This document shows positions 8,797 to 17,511 of a stretch of DNA of 64,000 nt, piece by piece. The DNA comes from CAYMPH01 sp964392365. Lineage in GTDB: Bacteria > Spirochaetota > UBA4802 > UBA5550. Each line of letters opens with the position of its first letter. The first letter of the stretch is position 1. The stretch covers positions 290,499 to 354,498 of the forward strand of contig CAYMPH010000003.1 of assembly GCA_964392365.1 (NCBI GenBank), read 5' to 3'. Position numbers and translations under genes: made by a program. A model generated the notes under the pieces. It was not told the DNA's origin, did no database searches, and worked only from the letters and a program-made list of their open reading frames with translations.

Positions 8797-8914
8797 TCAG
8801 CAGCGGCTTTCGGGTGGCCGCTCTCGTCCATCCATGGACTTCGCGACATTGGTACATCCTGTACGGCAGATCCTCAAGAAGGGCTGCTTTTCCGCAAAAG
8901 CAGTCCTTCTTGAG
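8797..8914. other. GC-rich block of nested hairpins in a gene-free stretch
   Basis: Within the 560 bases between two minus-strand genes (8420-8979), this block is clearly richer in G+C than its surroundings. It contains successive inverted repeats: GCGGC/GCCGC (from about 8802), GTCCAT/ATGGAC (8826-8839), GTACA/TGTAC (about 8852-8864), and a strong 19-base stem, CTCAAGAAGGGCTGCTTTT (8873-8891) with 8896-8914, loop CCGC and one G-T mismatch. It looks like a repeat-family sequence or a structured RNA. No protein frame in it is convincing. The rest of 8420-8979 is plain AT-rich sequence apart from the repeat at 8625. Confidence 0.55.
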
Positions 8915-8979
8915 AGTTCGGCTTTACCTTAATTTTTTAAATAACGAAGATTCCTTGATAGAAGTTTTTATCATTGGTA

Positions 8980-9831
8980 TTATTTTTTCCGCCAGAAAAA
9001 ATTAAATACTGCAGCCCGTTTCCACCATATTAAGCCTATAATAATAATCAGCGGAAGCATGTATAATAATCCATAGAAAAAGTAAAGAATAAGATTAACA
9101 GATCCGAATAAAGCTTTTTTATAGGATGGTATTTTAATGCTGCTGACCGGCGAAACTTCAATTTCAATTTTAGCCCAGTCTATAGCATCCTTGATTTTCC
9201 ATTTGCCATGTTCGGCATTGTCGAGAGCATCTTCACTCGTCCTGATTGATTCTTCAATATCGATCCAGTTTTTTACTGCCGCAGAAAGTCCAGTCTGAGA
9301 TTTTGTTTTACGTGCAATGCGCAGATCTTCTCTTATGATTTTTCTCTCTGCAAGTGCCATAGCTTCTGTATGGTCAGTTGCCCATATATTTTCACTTAGA
9401 AGTTTTCCTGTCGTGGCTGCATCAAGCAGGAAAGTGTACAGATCTTTCGAGTGAACCGATGCGCTGATATTCTGGACAGATGATGAGCCGCTAATGTCAG
9501 TACTTCCGGATCTCAGGTATCCATATCTGCTGATTATTTTAATCAGGTCTTCCCGAGCTTTGAGAAAGTCATCATTCTGAAATACCAGTTTCACATTGTA
9601 TTCAAGAAGCCTGTCTCCGGATTCTTTCAAAGGTGCACTAAGCAATGGCTGCATAGAACCCTCTGGAGCTTTTTTCTTACGCAAATCCTCTGCTGCCTGT
9701 TTTACATCAGATATGGATACGCTTTTTTCTAATACCGGTGCAGATGGAGCCCTATCTCCGGATTTGCCGCATCCCAGAAAAGAAATAGTTATAATGGCAA
9801 TGATCAGTGATAATACAGGAAATAATTTCAT
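8980..9831 (-). CDS. DUF4349-family lipoprotein
   Basis: A 283-residue exported lipoprotein of unknown function. The signal sequence MKLFPVLSLIIAIITISFLGC ends in the lipobox FLGC at residues 18-21. The body (about 70-225) has the alternating beta and long-helix pattern of DUF4349, with DLIKIISRYGYLRSGSTDIS and an ERKIIREDLRIA helix. A C-terminal membrane helix (about 245-270) is followed by a basic tail, which fits the family's architecture. I start at ATG 9831 because GGAG is 6 bases upstream; an in-frame TTG at 9843 would only prepend four residues. It has no close neighbours, so no operon clue. Confidence 0.75.
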   Translation of the reverse strand: MKLFPVLSLIIAIITISFLGCGKSGDRAPSAPVLEKSVSISDVKQAAEDLRKKKAPEGSMQPLLSAPLKESGDRLLEYNVKLVFQNDDFLKAREDLIKIISRYGYLRSGSTDISGSSSVQNISASVHSKDLYTFLLDAATTGKLLSENIWATDHTEAMALAERKIIREDLRIARKTKSQTGLSAAVKNWIDIEESIRTSEDALDNAEHGKWKIKDAIDWAKIEIEVSPVSSIKIPSYKKALFGSVNLILYFFYGLLYMLPLIIIIGLIWWKRAAVFNFFWRKK

Positions 9832-10160
9832 ATTTTTCTCCAATAATTTTTTTTATTATATTTAGATGTGAATACATAAAAAAAAGTTCCATAAAACTAT
9901 TCTTTTTTTTATAAAAATTATTAAGTGCTGAATCAGATCAGAGAATGTGCTTCGCATTAATACACTGTCTCTTATAAATTTTCTGTTATTTTCGTTTTAA
10001 AAAGCAAAAAGTTTTTCACATCTGTCTAGTATTCAAAATGGAATACTGCAGCATATCAGCAACTATAATCCTTGACTTCCCTGACTTCTAGCCGGAAATG
10101 ATTATTAAATTTAACAGGAAATAAAATATAATAAATATTTCGTATTAAAAGAGGAATATC
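9832..10160. other. Gene-free AT-rich stretch
   Basis: About 330 bases between the divergent DUF4349 lipoprotein and bacteriohemerythrin genes. It must hold promoters for both, but I find no convincing pair of promoter boxes. No hairpin or repeat stands out. Confidence 0.5.
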
Positions 10161-10559
10161 ATGGCTATCTTTGAATGGAAAAATGAATACAGCCTCGGTT
10201 ATGATACAATCGATCAACAGCACAAACAGCTTTTTATACTTGCGAATAATGTATATGAAATTGCCATTTCAGATAAAAATATAAAAAATCTTGAAAGAAT
10301 ACTGCTTGATCTGAAAGAATATACTGTTTATCATTTCAAGGAAGAGGAAAATATTTATTTAAAAAAAATTAATATTGTTTATACTGAACATAAAGCGGAG
10401 CACGAAAAATTCAAGCTGAAAGTTGATGAGTTTCTTTTAAAATTTAAAACAGAAGGTGATGTGGACGTTCTTGAATTCCTTGCCTTTCTAATTGACTGGC
10501 TTATAGAACACATCCAGGGGCTGGACAAAAAGCATCTTTCATATATAATTGTTAAATAA
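10161..10559 (+). CDS. Bacteriohemerythrin
   Basis: Single-domain, cytoplasmic, di-iron O2-binding protein of 132 residues, a normal length. All seven expected iron ligands are present: H21 (DQQHKQLF), H58 and E62 (HFKEEE), H77 and H81 (EHKAEH), H117 and D122 (EHIQGLDKKH). In other bacteria such proteins store or deliver O2 or protect oxygen-sensitive enzymes, so this suggests an organism that meets O2 only at low levels. GAGGA lies 6-7 bases before the ATG. It appears to be transcribed alone. Confidence 0.93.
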   Translation: MAIFEWKNEYSLGYDTIDQQHKQLFILANNVYEIAISDKNIKNLERILLDLKEYTVYHFKEEENIYLKKINIVYTEHKAEHEKFKLKVDEFLLKFKTEGDVDVLEFLAFLIDWLIEHIQGLDKKHLSYIIVK

Positions 10560-10645
10560 TTTTTATCAGAAGTAAAGATTTTATCATATGAATTATTTAT
10601 TGATCGTATTAAATAACAATTTGCCAGACAAAGCTGCAGTATGAT

Positions 10646-10671
10646 TCCTGTAGAGCAGGTTACTCTGAAAA
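10646..10671 (+). repeat. Dispersed 26-base sequence, copy 2
   Basis: Matches 8625-8650 at about 21 of 26 positions (TCCTG, AGAGCAGG, TGAAAA). It lies about 75 bases upstream of the nitroreductase start, so it could be part of that gene's leader or an inserted repeat. Confidence 0.4.
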
Positions 10672-10685
10672 AAAATTTTGTTTTT

Positions 10686-10712
10686 AAAGCTTTTCTTCAG
10701 AAGAAAAGCTTT
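10686..10712 (+). promoter_or_regulatory. Perfect 27-base palindrome in the nitroreductase leader
   Basis: AAAGCTTTTCTTC and GAAGAAAAGCTTT are exact reverse complements around a single A. It ends 30 bases before the nitroreductase ATG. It could be an operator or a leader hairpin; no T tract follows, so it is unlikely to be a terminator. Confidence 0.5.
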
Positions 10713-10742
10713 GCAGAATTACACACATAGGAGAGTATTGTT

Positions 10743-11483
10743 ATGAATGAAACTATCAAAGTGATGAAAAACCACAGATCAATAAGGAACTATCTTGATA
10801 AAAATGTTCCTGAGAATATTATAGAGGAGCTTATTTCAGCAGCCCAGTGGGCTCCAAATTCAGTTAACGGGCAGCAGCTGAGTATAATAGTTGTGCGGGA
10901 CAAGGCAGCAAGGTCGAAAATTGCAGAACTTGCAGGCGGGCAGCCTTGGATTGCAAGGGCTCCGCTTTTTTTTGTTTTTGTTATGGATTATTATAAAGCT
11001 TCTTTGGCTGCGAAGAAAAACGGGAAGGATCTTAAAATAACAGACAGTATTGAATCAACTATTGTTGCTGCTATTGATGCGGGTCTTGCAATTCAAAACG
11101 TGATAACAGCAGCTGAGTCTCTGGGTCTTGGAATTGTTCCTATTGGAGGAGTCAGGAAAAATCCTCAGGGTATGATAGATCTGCTGAAACTTCCTGAGTT
11201 TACTTTCCCGATAAATGGACTTGTAATCGGCTATCCGGCTGATATGTCAATGCAGAAACCACGTATGCCGATAAAAGCGTTCAGGCATGAAGAGAAGTAT
11301 AATGCCGATTCAGTAAAGAAAGCCATCGAAGAATATGATGAGTCAATGGTTCCGTATCTGAAAAGTGTCGGTCGCGAGATTGAAGTTAACTGGAGCAGAC
11401 AGGTTATGAGTTACTATGACCATGTATATTACCCTGATGTTTTTCCTGTAATGAAGAAGCAGGGATTTAAAAACGACAGGTGA
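10743..11483 (+). CDS. Nitroreductase-family flavoprotein (NfsA/FRP-like)
   Basis: FMN-dependent NAD(P)H oxidoreductase of 246 residues. Visible are the N-terminal FMN-phosphate motif HRSIRNYLDKNVPE (11-24), AAQWAPNSVNGQQLSIIVV (33-51), the central AAIDAGLAIQNVITAAESLG helix and GLGIVPIGGVRKNPQ around 131-145, then GLVIGYPAD. The extended C-terminal region (about 180-246), with HEEKY and a Trp/Tyr-rich end, matches the NfsA/flavin-reductase subgroup and not the short NfsB type. The natural substrate is unknown. The start has GGAG about 7 bases upstream. The leader holds a perfect palindrome at 10686. Confidence 0.85.
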   Translation: MNETIKVMKNHRSIRNYLDKNVPENIIEELISAAQWAPNSVNGQQLSIIVVRDKAARSKIAELAGGQPWIARAPLFFVFVMDYYKASLAAKKNGKDLKITDSIESTIVAAIDAGLAIQNVITAAESLGLGIVPIGGVRKNPQGMIDLLKLPEFTFPINGLVIGYPADMSMQKPRMPIKAFRHEEKYNADSVKKAIEEYDESMVPYLKSVGREIEVNWSRQVMSYYDHVYYPDVFPVMKKQGFKNDR

Positions 11484-11504
11484 TTTTTTTATTGAGAGCT
11501 TACA

Positions 11505-11536
11505 CCCTCCTTTCTAACTAATAGAGAAGGAGGGTA
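11505..11536. terminator. Bidirectional terminator between convergent genes
   Basis: ACCCTCCTT (11505-11513) pairs with AAGGAGGGT (11528-11536) between the nitroreductase (+) and the RND pump (-). The T-rich flanks are short, so efficiency is uncertain. Confidence 0.6.
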
Positions 11537-11543
11537 GTTGTAA

Positions 11544-14500
11544 CTATTTTTTCCTGCTCCTGGATCTGCTTTCTGTTTTTTTATCAGATTTTATTTCTAT
11601 CGACGGTGTTTCAGCAGATTTAATATTTTTATTATTGAGAGCTTTTTCATTTAAATACTCCTTCATCTCTTCAGATTCCTGCTGAACAAGAATAAATCTT
11701 TTAGGGATACTTTTCGGCCTGAATCTGCTTTCTATCTTTTCCCTGAACTTGTCTATGTATTCAAAAACTGCTGGAACCGCAACCAGAGTAAGAAGAGTTG
11801 ATACTATCAGGCCTCCTATTATTGTTATGCCCATTGCCTGCCTGTAGCTTGCGGCCTCTCCGATTCCAAGAGCCAGCGGCAATGTGCCTGCAATCATTGC
11901 AAATGTCGTCATTAGAATAGGCCTCAGCCTGAGCATACCGGCTCTGTATATGGCTTCATTTCTCGGCAGTCCTGCTCTGACCCCTGCAAGTGCGAAGTCA
12001 ACAAGAAGGATCGAATTTTTGGTTACAAGCCCTAGAAGCATAACGCATCCGATCATGCTGAATACGTTTAGCATTTGTCCTGTTATAAAAAGAGCAAGGA
12101 ATGCTCCGGATAATGCAAGCGGCAGAGCCATGAATATGGTAATTGGCGTTATAAACGATTCATACAGACTTGCAAGAACCAGATAAATGAAAATAAGAGA
12201 AAGAGCGAAAGCAAGAATTATATTATCCAGAAGCTCTTTGAAATTTTCAGATTGTCCCATGAAACTATACTTGATTCCTTTAGGAGGAGGGGCTTCTTTT
12301 TTAATTAATTCTCTGATCTTATCAGTCGCATTTCCAATGGCACCGCCTTCCGCAAGGTTTGCTTTTATCTGTATAAACCTTACCCTGTCCTGTCTGTTTA
12401 TCTTTGATGGCCCCTCCTTAATGGATACAGTGCTGATTTCTGAAAGGGGAATAAGTCTCTGATGAAGATTGGGAACTTTTATGTATTTATAAGACTCCTT
12501 CAGGTTCCATTGATCGGGTCTTAGTCTCATCCTTATATCATACTCGATTCCTTTATCGTGCAGTTTGCCAACGACACCACCGGCTATATAATATCTCAGT
12601 TCAGCTCCTGCAATCCGTGGATGGACACCCAGTGTCTGCATTTTTTTAGCGTCAAGCTGCACCTGGAATTCCGGCTTTCCGCCCTGCGACGATGTACTTA
12701 CATCAGCAAGATCAGGAATTTTTTTTGCAAGAGCTATAATTTTTTTTGAGTATTCCTCCAGTTCTTCAGTATTTTTGCCTGATATATTCATTACAAAAGG
12801 AGTTCCGCCTGTTGACAGTCCTGATACATCAAAAACTCCTACTGTAGGTTTAGCGAATTCAAAATCTTTCATCAATAACCTGATTTTCTGTTTAGCTTCG
12901 TCGCTTGTAATTTTTCTCACACCTTTCGGATAAAGGAATATTGTAATCGAACCAAGATTTGATTCCCCTTTATCGTTGCCTGCAACTGTTGCAAAAAATT
13001 TTATTTCATCGTATTTTTTTAGTTTATCCTCAATATCTTTTAAAACTTTATAGGTTCCATTCAGGCTTGTTCCGGGAGGCATTTCAATGTTCACAAGTAA
13101 TTCGCTCACATCCGTATTCGGCATAAATGTCCTGGGTACAAAAGCTAAAGTCCCAATGCTGAGAATAAATACTGTTCCGGTAATTAATAGAATTTTAAAT
13201 GGGTTGGCAAGGGAATACTTCATAATCCTGCCGTATTTTTCCTCAAGCCAGGTCTGGAATTTATCAAAACCCCGGACAATGGGGTTATCTGCTTTTTTAG
13301 GTTCAACTGCAAAATAAGCGCTTAAAAAAGGAGCAACAGTTAAAGCATCAAATAAGCTGACTATCATTGCGAAAACAACAGTAATGCCGAACTCTTTTAA
13401 AATTCTTCCAACCACTCCCTGTAGGAACCCGATTGGAAGAAAGACTGCAATAACTGCAAGTGTTGTTGCAATAACAGCAAGTGTAACCTCGGTTGTTCCC
13501 ATTTCAGCTGCATCAAACGGGTGCATTCTCTTCTCAAGTTTTCTGAATATATTTTCCCTGACGACAATAGCGTCGTCAACAAGAAGACCGACAGTAACTG
13601 AAAGCGCCATGAGTGTCAGAATATTCATGGAAAATCCCATTATTGCCATAAATATAAATGCGCCCATGATGCTGTTGGGTATTGCTATTCCGGTGATTAG
13701 TGTGGATCTGATATTTCCAAGAAAGACATATACGACAATAACGGCGAGTAATATTCCAATAATAATAGTATCCCTGACATCTGCAACATTAGCCCTTATT
13801 GTTCTTGCTCCGTCGTAAATTAAAATAAGTTTCGGGCTTCCCGGCTTTTCTTTTAATTCAGCATTTATGGTGTCTATTCTTTTTAGAATATTGTCCACGA
13901 CTTCAACAGTGTTGGCTCCGGATTGTTTAAAAACATCAAGGAAAAGAGCAGGTTTTGATTCAGGATTCTGATTTAATTTTCTCGATTCCTCCGGATAATA
14001 AAGATAAGCCTTTGTCATGAAGTCTTCTGCACCATCCCTGACATCCGAGATTGAACGAAGCGTAATTGAATTATCCATATCTCCGCTAAAATTGATAATA
14101 GCGTCATTGATCTGATCAAGCTTGTTGAATTCTCCGATAGACCTATAGGCAATTTCTTTAGATCCCTGTTCGTATTTTCCTATAGGCATATTTGCCCCGG
14201 TGCTTTTCAGCTGATTGGCTACTGTGAGTGCTGATAAGGAATGGTTATATAGTTTTTCTCTGTCAATTTCAACCTGAATCTCTCTTCTGGTGCCGCCAAG
14301 TATCTTAACCGAACCGACATTCTCGATCTGTTCAAGTGTTGATTTAATATCTTCACTTGCAATATCATACAAATCTGTCGGATTAAGTTCTCCATTTAAG
14401 GCAAATCGTAAGATGGTTGAGTTGGAAGGATCGAATCTGCTGAAAACAGGTTCTTTTATATCTTCAGGAAGTTTATATCTTACAGCCGCTACCTTATCCT

Positions 14501-14825
14501 TTACCTGCTGGTATGAATCTTTCAGGTCAGTGTCAATATGAAATTCTGTTACAATAGTTGCAGCTCCTTCCTGTGAATATGATGTTATTCTTTTGAGACC
14601 ATTGATTGTGGCCAATTCGTCTTCTATCGGTTTTGTAATAAGATTTTCAATTTCTCCGGAAGATGTTCCTGGATAAATCACTGTAGTAGCTATTACAGGA
14701 TAACTGAAACTGGGAAATAAATCTACTTTTAAACTGCTCATTGATATATAACCAACCACAGAAATCAGTATAACGATGCTTGTAATGAAAATAGGCCGTT
14801 TAATTGAAAACGTTGCTGTATTCAT
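11544..14825 (-). CDS. RND efflux pump inner-membrane transporter (HAE1/AcrB family)
   Basis: Proton-driven tripartite efflux pump subunit of 1093 residues. It starts with FSIKRPIFITSIVILISVVGYISM, the usual first membrane helix, then the porter motif YPGTSSGEIENLITKPIEDEL. The proton-relay aspartates D417-D418 lie in GLLVDDAIVVRENI (transmembrane helix 4), and the second half repeats the fold, ending in a helix bundle with MLLGLVTKNSILLVDFA. The C-terminal tail of about 70 residues is charged and ends in SRSRSRKK. No membrane-fusion or TolC-type gene is next to it, so these must be encoded elsewhere. It is divergent from a TetR-type regulator, the probable repressor. Confidence 0.95.
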   Translation of the reverse strand: MNTATFSIKRPIFITSIVILISVVGYISMSSLKVDLFPSFSYPVIATTVIYPGTSSGEIENLITKPIEDELATINGLKRITSYSQEGAATIVTEFHIDTDLKDSYQQVKDKVAAVRYKLPEDIKEPVFSRFDPSNSTILRFALNGELNPTDLYDIASEDIKSTLEQIENVGSVKILGGTRREIQVEIDREKLYNHSLSALTVANQLKSTGANMPIGKYEQGSKEIAYRSIGEFNKLDQINDAIINFSGDMDNSITLRSISDVRDGAEDFMTKAYLYYPEESRKLNQNPESKPALFLDVFKQSGANTVEVVDNILKRIDTINAELKEKPGSPKLILIYDGARTIRANVADVRDTIIIGILLAVIVVYVFLGNIRSTLITGIAIPNSIMGAFIFMAIMGFSMNILTLMALSVTVGLLVDDAIVVRENIFRKLEKRMHPFDAAEMGTTEVTLAVIATTLAVIAVFLPIGFLQGVVGRILKEFGITVVFAMIVSLFDALTVAPFLSAYFAVEPKKADNPIVRGFDKFQTWLEEKYGRIMKYSLANPFKILLITGTVFILSIGTLAFVPRTFMPNTDVSELLVNIEMPPGTSLNGTYKVLKDIEDKLKKYDEIKFFATVAGNDKGESNLGSITIFLYPKGVRKITSDEAKQKIRLLMKDFEFAKPTVGVFDVSGLSTGGTPFVMNISGKNTEELEEYSKKIIALAKKIPDLADVSTSSQGGKPEFQVQLDAKKMQTLGVHPRIAGAELRYYIAGGVVGKLHDKGIEYDIRMRLRPDQWNLKESYKYIKVPNLHQRLIPLSEISTVSIKEGPSKINRQDRVRFIQIKANLAEGGAIGNATDKIRELIKKEAPPPKGIKYSFMGQSENFKELLDNIILAFALSLIFIYLVLASLYESFITPITIFMALPLALSGAFLALFITGQMLNVFSMIGCVMLLGLVTKNSILLVDFALAGVRAGLPRNEAIYRAGMLRLRPILMTTFAMIAGTLPLALGIGEAASYRQAMGITIIGGLIVSTLLTLVAVPAVFEYIDKFREKIESRFRPKSIPKRFILVQQESEEMKEYLNEKALNNKNIKSAETPSIEIKSDKKTESRSRSRKK

Positions 14826-14934
14826 AAATAATCCTTTTTAGTATATGAAACAGAATAAAAAAAATATATGCTGTAGTTGTTTTTTCAACTTACTATTATT
14901 ATATTATACATAGTGTTGATAAACAAGCACATTT

Positions 14935-14960
14935 GTTGGTTATCCTGATGGTTATCCAAC
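14935..14960. promoter_or_regulatory. Candidate operator between RND pump and TetR-type gene
   Basis: GTTGG (14935-14939) and CCAAC (14956-14960) form an inverted repeat around two direct copies of GGTTATCC. TATAAT (14969-14974) follows, suitably placed for a -10 box of the regulator gene, and TATAAT is also readable on the minus strand near 14905. The position in a 192-base divergent gap is typical of TetR sites; binding itself is inferred. Confidence 0.4.
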
Positions 14961-15017
14961 AGGATGTATATAATTGTTGGTTTTTAATTTAAAATAATTT
15001 ATAAGCGGCGGATTGAC

Positions 15018-15593
15018 ATGGCAAAAACGAAAATTGACCGCAGGGTCAAATACACAAAACATGTATTAAGAGAAACAATGATTAAATTGTTGAAAACAAA
15101 TCACGTATCAAAAATTTCGATTAAGAAACTATGTGAAATTGCTGATGTGAACAGGAGTACATTTTACACTTATTACAAAAACCCGTACGATCTGCTCTTC
15201 CAGATTGAGAAAGATACAATCAAAGATATTAATGAATATTTATTAAAAAAAACATTAAAATCAGATACTCCCCATAAATCGTTGAGCATTCTTTTAGAAT
15301 ATGTAGCCCAGAATCATGAGCTGTTTCAGATACTGCTTAATGAAAAAAGAGAATCTTCATTCAGAAAAAAAATAATAAAACTGGTCAGGGAACTTGCACT
15401 GATAGAAATCCCGGATAAAACACACGCCCGTGAAATAGAATATATACAGATATTTTTAATGACAGGCTGCATAAATGTTGTGGATAAGTGGCTTAATGAT
15501 GGAATGATAGAACAGATTAATGAAATTGCGGATCTGATACTTTTTATATTCCGGAATATAAGCAATTCAGATTATCAGAAAAAGAGTTTATAA
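15018..15593 (+). CDS. TetR/AcrR-family transcriptional regulator
   Basis: DNA-binding protein of 191 residues. Residues about 10-60 form the TetR N-terminal domain with the helix-turn-helix KISIKKLCEIADVNRSTFYTYYKN region; the C-terminal part (about 80-185) is all-helical and resembles the TetR_C domain seen in DhaS-like regulators. It is divergent from the RND pump at 14825 with a 192-base gap that holds a candidate operator, so local repression of the pump and itself is the simplest role. The ligand is unknown. The start follows AAGCGGCGG, with about 8 bases to the ATG. Confidence 0.88.
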   Translation: MAKTKIDRRVKYTKHVLRETMIKLLKTNHVSKISIKKLCEIADVNRSTFYTYYKNPYDLLFQIEKDTIKDINEYLLKKTLKSDTPHKSLSILLEYVAQNHELFQILLNEKRESSFRKKIIKLVRELALIEIPDKTHAREIEYIQIFLMTGCINVVDKWLNDGMIEQINEIADLILFIFRNISNSDYQKKSL

Positions 15594-15737
15594 AGAAAAT
15601 GAGCTGTTATTGAAAAGTTAAAATTTTTTATTGATTTTGATAATATGTTATGTAATAAAAAATGCAGCCAGCGCCCGGTAACATGCGGCAAAAACTGATT
15701 TCAGTAAGATATATTTTTAATTCAGCCGGAGGAACTT

Positions 15738-17198
15738 ATGAAATATCTGCGAATAATAATTGTAATCTGCATTTTAACAGGATTTTACAATCCGCAGACC
15801 CTGATGGCCAGGCCTAAAACTATTATCACAGATGTAATCAGCAATGATGATTCTTCATCTTATATTATTTATGACCTTTTTGATAATGTGAATTTCAGCT
15901 ACAGAAAACTCGGGCAGCTCAAAACTATTGCTCCAAGAAAAAACCAGGTTTTAAATATAGAATTTTATCCAAAAACCAAAGTAAAAACCCTCGAGCATTA
16001 TTACAGAAAGAATATTTATGTAAACAAGGAGCGGGTAGAGGCATTCATTCTTTATAAAAAATCTTTTTTCGATGACAGGGGAAGATTGACTGCAGCGCAC
16101 TATTTCAGCTGGGACAATAATTTTGAATTCACCACAATGACTTTTATAACGGAATATATATACAATGACAATGACCAGATTGTTGAATCAACCGGATATA
16201 ACAATAACGGACAGATTATTTTCAAGGGGTATTATAAATACGATGCAAGAGGTAACCTTTCGCAAAAAGAAACAAGCCAGTCTGCGAATGCAAAATTCAC
16301 CTTCGATTTAAACAACAACCTTGTAGAATATCTGACAAAGCTTGATGGTAAATATATCCCTTATTACAGGGCCAAATATTTACCTGGAAATAAAAAATAT
16401 GAAGAGTACTATTTTGATACATCCGGAGCGGTGGATTCGCAGATTTTCTTAAAGCTTGACAATAAAAATAATATTATTGAAGAGATAGATGAGAAAGTGC
16501 AGGCACCGGTCAGCAGGCTGACAAGTTACTATAAATATGATGCACTCAACAACAGGATATATTCTGAAACTTACAGCGGAATTGAAAAAGAGCGAATGCT
16601 TCTCGAGGATAAAATTTCATATAAATATAACGGCAGAATGCTAATAGAAAAAATCCATTTAACCGAAGATGGTCAGCCTTCAAAATGGTTCAAATACCAG
16701 TACGATAAAAATGGGAACCTGGTTGCAATGGAAGAATTTTTTTCCGATCAGGATGTAAAAATTCCATTTACTAAATATACTGCAAGGTATGACCTGCGTA
16801 CCAATAATATACTTGAAGAGGTGAATTACGGGCAGGACAGCACGCACAGAAAGCTTCTTCAGAGCGAAAGCATCGTTTACAGATATAACAAAGACTGGTA
16901 CTTAACTGATTATGTTAAATACGGTGCAGTTTATTATGAAAATGATCTGCCATCAATTCTTGAAAAAACCAGATATATTTACGATGAAAAAAACAATATA
17001 ATCCAGTTTGAATGGTACGATGCAAACAGCAGCTTAATGAACCCCCATGATGTTAATATTTTCAAGTATAATGAAAAATTTCACAAGAAAAATATATTCC
17101 ATGATTCAAAAGTTTACGTCACTCCATTTACTCCCATTGAAAAATCAGCAAACTGGGAAGGAAAAGAATCCGGATATGTTGAGGATTTCAGGGATTGA
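15738..17198 (+). CDS. Exported protein with YD-like repeats
   Basis: A 486-residue secreted or periplasmic protein. The N-terminus MKYLRIIIVICILTGFYNPQ is a signal peptide, probably cleaved before ARPK. The mature part is built from repeats of about 20-45 residues in the style YxYDxxGNLxxxExY: YIYNDNDQIVE, YKYDARGNLSQKE, YKYDALNNRIYSE, YQYDKNGNLVAMEE, YIYDEKNNIIQFEWY. These resemble the YD (RHS-type) repeat but the gene is far smaller than a toxin RHS protein and has no core or toxin domain. GGAGGAA precedes the ATG. It has no operon partner. Function unknown; a surface or cell-wall-binding role is only a guess. Confidence 0.65.
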   Translation: MKYLRIIIVICILTGFYNPQTLMARPKTIITDVISNDDSSSYIIYDLFDNVNFSYRKLGQLKTIAPRKNQVLNIEFYPKTKVKTLEHYYRKNIYVNKERVEAFILYKKSFFDDRGRLTAAHYFSWDNNFEFTTMTFITEYIYNDNDQIVESTGYNNNGQIIFKGYYKYDARGNLSQKETSQSANAKFTFDLNNNLVEYLTKLDGKYIPYYRAKYLPGNKKYEEYYFDTSGAVDSQIFLKLDNKNNIIEEIDEKVQAPVSRLTSYYKYDALNNRIYSETYSGIEKERMLLEDKISYKYNGRMLIEKIHLTEDGQPSKWFKYQYDKNGNLVAMEEFFSDQDVKIPFTKYTARYDLRTNNILEEVNYGQDSTHRKLLQSESIVYRYNKDWYLTDYVKYGAVYYENDLPSILEKTRYIYDEKNNIIQFEWYDANSSLMNPHDVNIFKYNEKFHKKNIFHDSKVYVTPFTPIEKSANWEGKESGYVEDFRD

Positions 17199-17223
17199 TT
17201 TTTTAGTCTCAATAAAATAAATG

Positions 17224-17511
17224 TTAATCGCTACTGCTGCCGGAACTGCCGGAATCTGAACTTGAAGAAGAGTCTGTGCCGGAATCGGTACTTTCTGAAT
17301 CCCAGTTTCCGGAAGAACCGCCGCCGCTGAATTCACCTCCTGCTCCTTTAAAGCCCGGACTGTCATTATTTTCCATATTTGTAATTATTGAATTAATTAC
17401 TGTTTCCGGAAGCATATCAATATCATTGTTTGAAATCGGGATGCCGAATTTTTTCCTGTCTCCAGCAGATAGCTTTTTTAGTTGCTTTTTTATATTGGGA
17501 TAATTTTTCAT
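17224..17511 (-). CDS. Small acidic protein with Gly/Ser/Asp-rich tail
   Basis: A 95-residue protein that I do not recognise. The first half (1-50) is a basic helical segment (KQLKKLSAGDRKKFGIP) followed by SIITNMENND. The second half is low-complexity Gly/Ser/Asp (EFSGGGSSGNW, then mostly S, D and G to the end). GGAAGG lies about 11 bases before the ATG and the frame overlaps no other gene, so I think it is real; the tail bias explains why it looks odd. It converges with the YD-like protein gene, 25 bases apart. Confidence 0.5.
   Translation of the reverse strand: MKNYPNIKKQLKKLSAGDRKKFGIPISNNDIDMLPETVINSIITNMENNDSPGFKGAGGEFSGGGSSGNWDSESTDSGTDSSSSSDSGSSGSSSD

Noticed and set aside
8814..9005. 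63-residue + strand frame starting in the GC-rich hairpin block
   Set aside because: Its sequence is the translation of nested inverted repeats, it runs into the DUF4349 gene on the other strand, and it has no ribosome-binding site.
13384..13818. 144-residue + strand frame inside the RND pump gene
   Set aside because: Lies opposite conserved membrane helices of the pump; the Ile/Ser/Thr-rich sequence is what antisense of such helices gives.
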